DNA from: Pavlovales sp. CCMP2436
Lineage: Eukaryota; Haptophyta; Pavlovophyceae; Pavlovales
Reading direction: 5' to 3'
DNA length: 14,319 nt
Assembly (NCBI GenBank): GCA_026770615.1
Contig: MU631708.1
Location: 53,713-68,031 of the forward strand
A program made the translations under genes and the position numbers. Position 1 is the first letter of the stretch. Every line of letters begins with the position of its first letter. This document shows positions 1 to 6,770 of the stretch, in pieces. Under the pieces are notes generated by a model that saw only the letters and a program-made list of their open reading frames with translations, ran no database searches and was not told the origin of the DNA.

Positions 1-53
<53 letters not shown>
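1..53. repeat. G homopolymer at the left end
   Basis: The first 53 bases are uninterrupted G, followed by G-rich sequence to about 90. The outward-reading (minus) strand is poly-C, the same base that ends the right side. It is either a real (C)n tract that stopped assembly or an end artefact. No coding content. Confidence 0.95.
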
Positions 54-54
<1 letters not shown>

Positions 55-187
55 GGCGAGGGTAAGGTAGGGGCAATGGGTCAGAAGCGACGAGCAGAAA
101 ACAGAACGAGGGCGTTGGCCAGGTTAGGAGAGCGCTGCCTTTGGGTCATACAAAATACTAAAAATCATTTGAAAAGGTTCAAGTCAG

Positions 188-223
188 AACAGGTGTGTAT
201 ATATATTTGTATACAGACTATAA
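188..223 (+). repeat. 36-bp direct repeat, copy 1 (copy 2 at 786-822)
   Basis: The block begins AACAGGTGTGTATATATATT and ends in CAGACTATAAA. It recurs at 786-822 in the same orientation with only a few differences. The core CAGGTGTGTATATATATTTG is identical in both. Probably part of a dispersed element. Confidence 0.8.
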
Positions 224-502
224 ACACCACCATCCGATTATATCAGCGGAAGACGAAACAGGGAAAGCCGGAAAATGTAAAAGTCGGCGACAGTGACACT
301 CGTTGTCACATGTGTAGTAGATAGTAGATACCGGTCACAATCGTTGACTTTCGCTTAAATTGTGTTTGCAGGGCAACGATGCAGTTCAGGCGCATCAGCC
401 GAAGGTACCTGCTAGAACGGCGGATTCACCTGCAAAAGTGACGTCGTTATGAACCGACGGCGATGCGAGAACTCGAGCGGAATAAATTATACATTTGTAC
501 AT

Positions 503-568
503 TTATGAATATTACTAAATTGAGGTTGCGCACCGGAGTTGAGAGATATGACGTTAAAAAACTATGAT
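503..568 (+). repeat. Dispersed repeat family A, internally deleted copy
   Basis: It starts with a 24-base block (503-526, TTATGAATATTACTAAATTG and four more bases) identical to 860-883. It ends with a GACGTTAAAAAACTATGATT-like tail that matches the end of the longer copy at 860-995. The roughly 70 bp in the middle of the long copy are missing, so this is a deletion derivative. CGAGCGGAATAAATTA just before it (474-489) is also found exactly at 6582-6597. Confidence 0.7.
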
Positions 569-570
569 TG

Positions 571-716
571 GGACTTTTCTGGCCTCTCCCGTACTCTCCC
601 CGCCTCTGTCATTTTCTTTCTGACTATCCTAACTAACTATCAGGACTATACACAAGCCCACCCGGACTTTTCTGTCCTATCCCGGACTCTCCCCACCACT
701 GTCCTATCATAACTAA
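571..716 (+). repeat. Diverged tandem duplication, 93-bp period
   Basis: GGACTTTTCTGGCCTCTCCC at 571 is repeated as GGACTTTTCTGTCCTATCCC at 664, and both continue into similar CTCTCCCC...CTGTC sequence. The period is 93 bp with several substitutions. Pyrimidine-rich, no ORF. Confidence 0.7.
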
Positions 717-859
717 TCTCCAAATTGGCGGGGCCCGCCAACTCTCTCTCCCCCCCCCCTTCAAGGTGTCACAGCTGCTGTGACAAACAGGTGTGTATAT
801 ATATTTGAATGCAGACTATAAAGTTAGCATGCAGACTACATACCATACGATGATATCAA

Positions 860-995
860 TTATGAATATTACTAAATTGAGGTCGCACACCCGCCGGGAG
901 TAAGATAGCGCATGCGACGACCGATGCGCTGACCCTCCCGTGTCATACCCTTATACCTTCGGACTGCAAGTCGGGGGACTTAAAAAGAACTATGA
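860..995 (+). repeat. Dispersed repeat family A, long copy
   Basis: The first 24 bases equal 503-526. The segment 897-995 is found in inverted orientation at 10356-10453 with roughly 86% identity over the 83 bases I aligned; the shared core includes GTCCCCCGACTTG and GTCAGCGCATCGGTCGTC (as read on the minus strand). This makes it a mobile or otherwise dispersed sequence rather than a local duplication. Confidence 0.8.
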
Positions 996-1116
996 TTAAA
1001 AAAGGGGATTTCAAAACTATTCGGTAAAGATGATTTTAAGGTATCCTGGAAAAGATATGAACTCTGTCCCAGGGACGGAGACAGACATCTTCACTCCCTT
1101 ATACCCTTGCGCGTAC

Positions 1117-2158
1117 CTGAGTTGAGGCGACGCTGTGCGTGGAGCACTGCTTCGTCGAGGCTGCGCTGCGTCAGGCCAGGAGAAGGGGTCGGAGCGGGAG
1201 AAGGGGTCGGAATGGGAGAAAGGGTCGGGATGGGAGAAGGGGTCAGGATGGGAGAAGGGGTCGGGATGGGAGAAGGGGTCGGGATGGGAGAAGGGGTCGG
1301 AACGGGAGAAGGGATCGGGGTGGGAGAAGGGGTATGGCGCTCCGCAGGGTTTGCTGCCTCGCCCAGGCTATGCTGGGCTGGAGCTGGAGTGGTGTTCAGA
1401 GTGGGAGTAGGATTAGGGATGGGAGGAGGAGGAGGATCGGAGGTAGGGATAGGCTGCGCGTGGAGCACACTCGGAGCAGGGTTCGGTATGGGAATGGGAG
1501 TCGGAATAAAGAGAGTATCTCTTTGAATCTCCTCGGGCGCTTGCTGCTTAGCCAAAGCCGAGGCGGCAGCGGCAGACAAATCGGCGGCAGCGGCAGGGTA
1601 GGCGGCAGCGGCAGGGCAGGCGGCAGCGGAGGGGTAGGCGGCAGCTGCGGCAGGGGAAGCGGCAGCGGCGGGAGAGGCGGCAGCGGCGGCAAATGCAGTA
1701 GTGGTGGCAAAGACAGCAGCATCTACCGTGGCACTCGCTGACACTTCGGCTGCAGGCGCGTCGGCCTCGGAGCGTGGCTGGGGGGCGTCTTGCACCATCC
1801 AGGTGTCAGGCGGCTGAGGTGCGTCTGGCGGCAGAGGCGCGTCCGGTGGTAAATGCGCCTCCGCTGGCCGCGGTGGAGGTAGGTCTGGCAGCCTCGACGG
1901 GTTTGGCGCAGGCTGCGGCTTCGCACGAGCAGCTCTGCCAAAGAGCGCCCGAGTCCCGAAGATGCTGTCGTCGTCCTCCTCGTCGTCTAACTCCTCCTCG
2001 TCGTCCTCGTCGTCCTCGGCCCTCAGATCCTGTACCAAGGTCTGCAAGCCCTCGGCTGCGCGCTGCCGACCCTTGTCGAGCAGGCTGAACATTCCACCTA
2101 GCGAGGCCCGGCCCCCGCCGAAGGAGACCCTAGCCCCAGTGGCTTGCGGGTCCGACAT
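1117..2158 (-). CDS. Disordered acidic/Ala/Pro-rich protein, exon 1 (partial, unrecognised)
   Basis: I do not recognise a family. The frame is open from 2203, but the Met at 2158 is the better start because the stretch after it (VSFGGGRASLGGMFSLL) looks like ordinary protein. From that Met: residues 1-46 are ordered-looking and basic; 48-64 are an acidic run; 85-130 are Pro-rich; about 138-202 are Ala-rich with spaced Pro; 225-330 are Pro-rich, ending in about eight PSPIPT-type hexapeptides that correspond to an 18-bp DNA repeat (about 1180-1330). The tail QRSLDEAVLHAQRRLNSG could begin a helix. Reading through gives a stop at 1091, but CTCAG|GTACGC at 1117/1116 is a good splice donor, so the true protein probably continues; no next exon is visible to the left. 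Composition argues for a disordered scaffold or regulatory protein, which is inference only. Plus-strand frames through it are low-complexity shadows. Confidence 0.55.
1180..1335 (-). repeat. 18-bp minisatellite inside the coding exon
   Basis: About eight tandem copies of an 18-bp unit, GGGTCGGGATGGGAGAAG on the plus strand, encode PSPIPT hexapeptides on the minus strand. The period is a multiple of three, so copy-number changes keep the frame. Substitutions fall on Pro-to-Ala/Val/Leu type changes. Confidence 0.85.
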
Positions 2159-2189
2159 GCTTGAAACCGGGGTGTTTAAATAAACTGGG

Positions 2190-2520
2190 CGGGGTCGTCG
2201 CACCGCAAATCCGGAACTCGCAAGACCCCAGGGGTCGATTTGCTCCCGCCCGGCCCTGTTTCGACGAGTTCGGCGTTAGTTGCACACGATCGGCACGGTA
2301 GTTGCGCGTCTCTTCCATCTTGAGACCAAGGCGCATGGCCTCAAGCGTATCCCAAGTGTATCGGCCCGCGATGGCCAGGAGCACCTCCTCCGTGGGGTTG
2401 CGTGCGAAGACCCGCTGGTGTCCGGTAAGCGTGCACCACCAGCGGAGTAGCCCGAGCGTGTCGCCGTGGCACAATTCCGGCGGCCCCTCGCGACTAACCA
2501 TCCCACTTTGGATTGTCCTG
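2190..2520 (-). other. GC-rich possible coding remnant, unrecognised
   Basis: On the minus strand one frame is open from about 2510 to 2130 and reads like ordinary protein in the middle (for example LLAIAGRYTWDTLEAM and LLRWWCTLTGHQRVFARNPT). It overlaps the start of the downstream gene in another frame and is preceded directly by the A-tailed SINE, so it has no clear start. It could be an exon of the 1117-2158 gene, a remnant of another gene, or chance. No family match recognised. Confidence 0.25.
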
Positions 2521-2531
2521 GTGAACCGAAG

Positions 2532-2645
2532 TTTTTTTTTTTTTTTTTTCGACCTAAAGAGTTCAACGGCGTTAAGGACCAAGAGACAATAATTGAACTC
2601 GGGGTCTCCACCCAAAGAGCGAGGGTTGTAAACCAGTAGACAATG
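2532..2645 (-). mobile_element. tRNA-derived SINE with A18 tail
   Basis: Read on the minus strand, the head (about 2640 to 2591) has a D-arm-like ACTGGTTTACAACCC, a pyrimidine-rich middle, CTTTGGGTGG, then ACCCCGAGTTCAATT, which resembles a pol III B box in a T arm. About 40 bases later the element ends in 18 A residues (T run 2532-2549 on plus). Head, unrelated body and A tail are the layout of a tRNA-derived SINE. The same head recurs at 7741-7790 in the other orientation. I could not define target-site duplications. The A tail creates an artificial Lys run in an overlapping open frame. Confidence 0.65.
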
Positions 2646-2870
2646 ATCACTTTCCGGTGGGCTTTGCTTGTAAACTAGGTCGAAGATAGGCTTGTGGTTC
2701 ACTAGGATTCAGCACTCTAAAGTTGACACCGTATGGCATCTCACTCGCGCGTGCGCGTGCGCATAACTTTTTGTTGCCCAGGAGCGAAATACTGTAAAGT
2801 AATAGATGACACCACCGAGCGAAAAATTACTTCTACCATTTAATGTACAACAGACGTATTTCTAGATATT
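2646..2870. other. Intergenic, nothing recognised
   Basis: Only a short CG/TG-alternating stretch (about 2746-2762, GCGCGTGCGCGTGCGC) stands out. No coding frame, RNA or repeat partner seen. Confidence 0.6.
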
Positions 2871-3381
2871 TATCAGACATTACAGTGACCGCTAGACACT
2901 TATCACTTGAGTGAGTGATAGATGTTGAGTGATAAGTGATCACCTATCACTCACTCGGCGAGCGCCTCCCCTAGCGGTCATGTCACTCCACCGCTGAGTG
3001 ACTACTATATGCCTTATATATAAATCAATTAAATTGTGCAATTTCCTCATTTTATGGGGGTGAAATGGTTGTGAATTTTGTTTGGTGTGGGTTTCTTTTT
3101 TAAAGAAAAACGAACAGCCAATGAAAGAGCAGGGATACACAAGCCACATACGCAAGATTCAAGGTCCTCGAGAACTTAATAGGTGGCTGGTGCATCCCTG
3201 CTCTCTCATTGGCTGACAGCGGTCACTCGTTCGAAGGGGCTTTCTGGGCACCGCAAGTGACCGCTGCTATCACTCACTCATTTTTATGGCTCCCCGATTA
3301 GCTGTCACGTCACTCGCTTGTGGAGCTCTACAGTTTAGCTCAGATATCGCTCAAAAAATAGTGGTCACTAAATGTCTGATA
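2871..3381. mobile_element. MITE-like element with TIRs and clustered subterminal motifs
   Basis: The left end TATCAGACATT (2871-2881) is exactly inverted at 3371-3381, and the similarity continues as CAGTGACCGC against GTGGTCACT with one gap. TA at both ends could be the target duplication of a Tc1/mariner-like MITE, which is inference. Inside, AGTGACCGCT-type motifs occur at 2884, 2973 (inverse), 3218 (inverse), 3256 and 3363 (inverse, partial); GAGTGAGTGATA occurs at 2909 and inverted at 2945 and 3268. No transposase ORF; length 511 bp. Confidence 0.65.
3115..3215. repeat. 26-bp inverted repeat (hairpin) within the MITE
   Basis: Arms 3115-3140 and 3190-3215 are inverted copies over 26 bases with two mismatches, separated by 49 bases. 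The shared core is CAGCCAATGA and AGAGCAGGGAT. A transcript would form a long stem. Confidence 0.85.
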
Positions 3382-3392
3382 TGAACACGGAC

Positions 3393-3410
3393 TAGCGCCT
3401 GAAGGCGCTA
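3393..3410. repeat. Perfect 7-bp hairpin with TGAA loop
   Basis: TAGCGCC-TGAA-GGCGCTA lies 11 bp outside the right end of the MITE. Short, but perfect and GC-rich. No T run follows, so I do not call it a terminator. Confidence 0.7.
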
Positions 3411-3723
3411 AGCCCGCCCCATACCCCCCGCAGCCCCTGACACACGTGCGTACATCCTAGCGTGACCCAAGCTCGCTGCAGGGGCCGCCAGGACTGCTTT
3501 GCCGCCGGCGCAGAGTCCTCCACCGTCCGAGTAGGCGCGGGGAGGCCCCGACTCTCACCGAGCCGAGGTGGAGGGTGTGTACACGTTTGAGCGAGAATGA
3601 TATTGCACTCTGGTAGGAGTGTAGGGGCCAGACGGTGAGTCGCACACTGAGTCCCACACCACCGTGTTCTACGCTCATCCATGCGGCCCAAAGCAGCGAC
3701 ACAGACCCTCACACCCCAGCAGC

Positions 3724-3840
3724 CAGCAGAGGAGCGCCAAAAGCGCAGGAAGAGAGAGGAACAATGCCCCGAAGCCACACCAGCAGAGGCACGCCAAAAG
3801 CGCAAGAGGGGAGAGCAATGCCCCAAAAACACACCCCAAC
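3724..3840 (+). repeat. 57-bp in-frame repeat, two copies (charged peptide)
   Basis: CAGCAGAGGAGCGCCAAAAG at 3724 is repeated from 3781 as CAGCAGAGGCACGCCAAAAG; the second copy is 3 bases shorter, so the frame is kept. In the plus frame starting at 3681 the units read PAEERQKRRKREEQCPEAT and PAEARQKRKRGEQCPKNT, very basic and charged, inside a 66-codon frame ending at 3881. The pattern recalls charged repeats at the N-termini of some transposon proteins, but no enzyme domain follows. The longer minus-strand frame over the same interval looks like a shadow. Confidence 0.6.
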
Positions 3841-3900
3841 ATATTAAGCCCGAGGCCCACCCTCCTGAGGGGGTGGGGTAGACCGGGACCACAATAAGCC

Positions 3901-3947
3901 CCCACTGTGTGATTCTTGCCCTTCGTGGACAAGAATTACGCAGTGGG
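3901..3947. repeat. 18-bp stem-loop
   Basis: Arms 3901-3918 (CCCACTGTGTGATTCTTG) and 3930-3947 pair over 18 positions with two mismatches, with an 11-base loop CCCTTCGTGGA. It lies about 20 bases after the end of the charged-repeat frame. Possibly a 3' structural element of a mobile element; unassigned. Confidence 0.75.
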
Positions 3948-3983
3948 ATACAGGCTGCCAGGAGTTTATTTGTCTGATACATA

Positions 3984-3999
3984 CAAATTTAAGCATTGT
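3984..3999 (+). repeat. 16-bp dispersed repeat (second copy at 8551-8566)
   Basis: CAAATTTAAGCATTGT is identical at 8551-8566 in the same orientation, in otherwise different surroundings. Likely the edge of a dispersed element. Confidence 0.6.
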
Positions 4000-4016
4000 C
4001 AGTATCTAAATTTGTA

Positions 4017-4081
4017 AGTATCAGTATCAGTGTCAGTGTCAGTATCCGTATCAGTGTCAGTATCTATATCAGTGTCAGTAC
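4017..4081 (+). repeat. TCAGTR hexamer array, copy 1
   Basis: Tandem TCAGTA/TCAGTG/TATC hexamers over about 65 bp. The compound block TATCAGTGTCAGTATC also occurs in a second array at 4921-4952 in the same orientation, 0.9 kb away. Confidence 0.85.
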
Positions 4082-4890
4082 TCGAACTAGATCGCCATCG
4101 TAGCCCCGCTGCTTCGCTCTCGCGGCTCGTTGGACACGGTGCCCCCCGAGGGGGGCGCTGCCTGGCGCGCCACCATGATGCTCTTCGTCACCATGCTGCT
4201 GCTTCCGTCGTGCGCTATCAAGGCTACCAAGACCACGACGACGATGCGGCTTCCTGCGAGTAGGGCGGGCGTTGCTGCACGCGGCGGCTGGCTGCACGCG
4301 GAGACGACGATCAAGACTTCCAAGACTACGACGACAACGGCTGCGGCTAGACACGTTGCGGGCGCCTCTGGCGCGCGCGCCGCCTCCTTCGCGACATCGC
4401 TGACGACTAACAAGCAACATGCTCGGGCAAATTTTAGGATTCCACTCCTTCCCCGCCCTGGTGTGTACGCCGGAAAGTCTCGAGCAAGAGGGATCTTCCC
4501 CGTTGGGCATCACCAGCGGCTACTGCAGCCGATGGTGAAAAAGACCAAAACTCGAGGTGTCTCCATGGCCGCTTTCAGTCGCCTTACGATGGCGAGGAGT
4601 GGGCCGGGCGTGCGCATAAGGAACCAGGTTCGGAAACTTGGCGCGCTGAAGCTGCGGGGGGCTGGGAGCCCACCGCTGCGGGGGGCTTGGGGCAGCTCAC
4701 GGGGGGCTGGGAGTAGCTCACCGTACTTCAGTGTGATCGTGGGTGGGTGTGTGGGTGGGTGGTTGGATGCGGGTGTGTATGCGTGTGTGGGAATGGCGAA
4801 GGGCGGGGGGCTGTAGTCTCGGCTACGACCCCTGCTCAACGCCTTCTCTGATGCGTGTTTGACATGAAGCTCTCAGACCCAGACCTCTTG
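4082..4890. other. GC-rich DNA between the two hexamer arrays, unassigned
   Basis: Several long open frames overlap on both strands (longest plus frame 4130-4816), which is expected from GC-rich DNA; none resembles a known protein. A diverged direct repeat, ATCAAGGCTACCAAGACCAC at 4217 and ATCAAGACTTCCAAGACTAC at 4310, has a 93-bp period (31 codons), giving IKATKTTTT and IKTSKTTTT in the plus frame. A GGGGGGCTGGGAG-like motif is repeated around 4656-4715, followed by GTGGGTG repeats at 4740-4765. The 4217/4310 repeat is the only hint of coding; I would not annotate a gene. Confidence 0.5.
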
Positions 4891-4895
4891 AAAAC

Positions 4896-4952
4896 TGCTG
4901 AGCCGCTATATATATATATATCAGTGTCAGTATCTGTATCAGTGTCAGTATC
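4896..4952 (+). repeat. TGCTGAGCCGC-(TA)n followed by TCAGTR array
   Basis: TGCTGAGCCGC at 4896-4906 runs into (TA)n and then into TATCAGTGTCAGTATC hexamers. The first part is inverted at 8700-8724 as (TA)n-GCGGCTCAGCA, with weaker similarity beyond it (TTCAAGAGGT against TTCAACAGGT). This suggests a dispersed element with a microsatellite end. Confidence 0.75.
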
Positions 4953-5061
4953 AACAACAGTAACACACACAATTTTTTTTTTTACGCACAAATCAGCCAA
5001 CCGCTCACCTGCCGCTGACGATGCACCCGCTCCTCCTGCTCGGGCTCGCCATGCAGGCTGA

Positions 5062-5894
5062 TCGGCCGCTCCAGAAACTGCGTCCATTACCAATGCCCGC
5101 CGCCCGCGGCAGCCGATCCAGACCGACCACGGCGCGATCATCTACCTCTTCCTCGTCGCCAACCAGCTTGCTTCTCGCAATCCCCGTCCTCATCTGTGGC
5201 GGCTGGAGCTCGCTCTCTAACCACGGCCACGAGCCTATCGCCTAGCTCCTAGGCACGGCCGCAGCAGCACCCATCTCGATTCTGGGGAAGATCGAGGGCT
5301 CGCGGAACGAGCTTACGACCGACATCTGGGCGACGGATCTCCTCGCGCGCAAGCTCTTCGGTTCGCGCTTGCAGCCAGCTTTCGCCGGCTTTGCGTGCGC
5401 AATGATTTCTGCCACAGTTGGTGTCGTGGAGGAGACGGCCATTCACGGCCTCATGCTGCCCGCCAGTGCCTCGCTGCTCGAGACGTTCGGCCTGTCGCCC
5501 CAAAGTGCGATCAACATTGCGATAGTGCTCAACACTGCGGTCTTCACGGTCGGCCACCTGAACCCGTCCGATTACAGGCGGCCGTCGCCCGAGGTCGGCG
5601 TCACCTTTGGGCTGCAAACGCTGACCAGTTTCCGGTTTGCGCTCGTCGCAATCGGCATGGCCCCATCCGCCGCCGCCGCCGACTCGCTCGGCGTCGCCTG
5701 CATTGCGCACGCCATCTACGACATTCAGGTGCAAGCTTGCCCCCCTGAGCTCGTTGCCCCTGATGCCGCGCACGCACTCAGCTACTCATGCTCACCGCAA
5801 TCCGCATTCCACGCTGTACTAGACAATCTACGGCACGCACCTTGCCATGACTCGCCAGTACAGCTTCGCTGTCGAGCCGCAGAGCGCGACATGA
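5062..5894 (+). pseudogene. CPBP-family intramembrane glutamic endopeptidase, probably decayed
   Basis: The three CPBP (CAAX-protease/bacteriocin-processing) motifs appear in order in one frame: EETAIHG (5429-5449; canonical EExxxR, here His at the Arg position), FTVGH (5543-5557) and HAIYD (5708-5722). Members are multi-pass membrane proteases, plastid or ER in plants and algae. The hydrophobic segments and spacing fit. The last exon is clear: CAG|GTGCAAGC at 5729, acceptor TACTAG at 5822, then TIYGTHLAMTRQYSFAVEPQ and two more residues to TGA at 5892-5894 (intron 94 nt, phase 0). Upstream, IIYLFLVANQL (ending about 5169) is one frame off from AIPVLICGGWSSL, and an amber codon lies at 5243-5245 in frame with all three motifs. 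Either this is frameshift plus nonsense, or a short intron ends at the TAG (ATCGCCTAG|CTC); the candidate donors are poor (GTC). No start is defined. The family call is firm; functionality is doubtful. Confidence 0.72.
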
Positions 5895-6010
5895 AAAGCT
5901 CGCCCGCGCTCCGCTGGTGGGCGTCGGAGCGAGGCCTTGGCTGGGCTAGTGACGTGGCGTACCTATTTCATTTTCTCGACAGATGTATTCACTGCTCCTC
6001 TGCACCCACT

Positions 6011-6174
6011 GAACGGTGGGCTGACCTTTGTGCGCTGCCTACCTACCCTGATTCTCGATCACAACGGCGGACTGACGTTGTGCGCTGACTGGCTGGCTGA
6101 GTGCCTTGATCAGACGCCGCCAGCGTTGTGTGCTGACTGGTTGGCCGATTGCCCTGGTCCTGAATCATGTACAG
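6011..6174 (+). repeat. Three diverged 48-50-bp repeats before an EF-hand exon
   Basis: TTGTGCGCTG(ACTGG)-type units start near 6028, 6078 and 6126, each followed by similar TGCC-TGAT/CCTGGTC sequence. They end at a plausible 3' splice site (CATGTACAG, 6174), so they would be intronic. Multi-frame ORFs here are by-products of the repeat. Confidence 0.65.
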
Positions 6175-6352
6175 GGACTGCTCCGGGACGATCGAGGCGC
6201 ACGAGCTCCGTTTAGGGCTCCTTGTGTACGGCATTAAATTGCCGCGGCGCATGCTAGCCAGTCTCTGGAAGTCGGTTGGCGGCGGTGGCGGGAGAGACGG
6301 ACTCGAGACCGGCTCCCTCACGTAGGACCAGTTCGCAACCATCATCGCGAAG
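6175..6352 (+). pseudogene. EF-hand protein exon with in-frame TAG
   Basis: The frame reads DCSGTIEAHELRLGLLVYGI after a 3' splice site TGTACAG|G, and ends LDQ-like in DQFATIIAK|GTGCGTGA, a 5' splice site at 6353. D-x-S-G-T-I-x-x-x-E-L is the second half of an EF-hand Ca2+-binding loop (positions 3 to 12, then Leu). The following LP..ML..LWKSVGG..DG and DQFATII fit the helix and paired region of calmodulin- or penta-EF-like proteins. The first loop Asp would come from the preceding exon, which I could not find. An in-frame TAG at 6323-6325 interrupts the exon, so it is probably a remnant. It is only 280 bp downstream of the CPBP stop and in the same orientation. Confidence 0.6.
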
Positions 6353-6479
6353 GTGCGTGATCGCGCCTGCACTCACTTGCCCGCTCTATAAGAATTATGG
6401 CGCCCGTGCAACTGACAACCCGATGCACACTACTCTCGCGTGACTTTGTGCTTGCTGTGGCCTCCTCGCTATGTAGATG
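6353..6479. other. Sequence between EF-hand remnant and repeat, unassigned
   Basis: It starts with a donor-like GTGCGTGA. Nothing else recognised. It ends exactly where similarity to 8640 begins. Confidence 0.5.
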
Positions 6480-6770
6480 CAGGGCACGCTACCGGGCGGG
6501 AGGCGAACCCCTTTACGACGCTACGATCCGGGATACATATAATAAATGGTCGAGGATGCTAGATTCAGATGAGAGATCAAACGAGCGGAATAAATTACAT
6601 GCAAGATACTTATTATCACACTGCTAGAATCAGATAACGAATAGGTGATATGTCTACCCGCGCGGTGAGGGTCTTTTTAATGCTGCATAGTCAACGGATA
6701 ACCCTGCGGGGGATCCCGTGATTGTCGGGCATGCTGCATTAAAAAAGGCCATCGCCCATGCGAATGTACA
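6480..6770 (+). mobile_element. Dispersed repeat family B, uninterrupted copy
   Basis: It matches 8640-8698, 8881-8944 and 9932-10130 in order. The first 60 bases (from AGGGCACGCTACCGGG) differ from 8641-8700 at six positions, all transitions. The middle contains GGTCGAGGATGCTAGATT (6549-6566, matching 8889-8906). The end is a foldback segment (6631-6770). No ORF of note. It acts as an empty-site reference for the interrupted copy. Confidence 0.8.
6631..6770. mobile_element. Foldback segment of family B (second copy 9967-10130)
   Basis: CAGATAACGA then ATAGGTGATATGTC on the left, and GGCCATCGCCCATGCGAATG on the right, form imperfect terminal inverted repeats (ATAGGTGAT against ATGGGCGAT). 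Inside, TTTTTAATGCTGCAT (6673-6687) is inverted as ATGCTGCATTAAAAAA (6731-6746) around a GC-rich centre. The copy at 9967-10130 keeps the ends (TATAGGTGATATGTC and GGTCATCGCCTATACATGG) and the GATTG-TCGGG centre. A small non-autonomous foldback element is the simplest reading. Confidence 0.6.

Larger units (their letters stand above)
91..1090. other. AT-rich repeat-built region without a gene
   Basis: I see no convincing coding region here; the longest open frame from 76 is a low-complexity chance frame. The stretch consists of short duplicated blocks (188-223 with 786-822; 503-526 with 860-883; 571 with 664, listed separately) plus a C run at about 750. It may contain intron or 3' sequence of the minus-strand gene that starts at 2158, because that exon ends at a splice donor at 1117/1116, but no following exon was recognised. 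Confidence 0.6.

Noticed and set aside
76..324. 82-codon plus frame near the left end
   Set aside because: Overlaps a dispersed repeat (188-223) and has no protein-like pattern.
1107..1741. Three plus-strand frames over the 18-bp minisatellite
   Set aside because: Gly/Arg/Glu repeats produced by reading the minisatellite antisense; the minus frame has non-repetitive ends and a splice donor.
2172..2187. TATTTAAA-like box upstream of the minus-strand ATG at 2158
   Set aside because: Only about 17 bases from the ATG, too close for a TATA box serving this start.
3393..3410. Hairpin as a rho-independent terminator
   Set aside because: No T run follows, and the context is eukaryotic.
3392..3982. 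196-codon minus frame
   Set aside because: Cys/Trp-rich, and antisense to an in-frame plus-strand repeat; it spans two hairpins and a dispersed repeat.
4130..4816. 228-codon plus frame and overlapping minus frames
   Set aside because: GC-rich low-complexity DNA gives long frames on both strands; no family resemblance, no clear splice pattern.
5249..5773. 174-codon minus frame opposite the CPBP gene
   Set aside because: Antisense shadow of the plus frame that carries the three protease motifs.
6480..6545. Conserved 60-bp block as a structured RNA gene
   Set aside because: GGGTTCGCCTCCC on the minus strand recalls a B box, but stem pairing is poor and the block behaves as part of a dispersed repeat.
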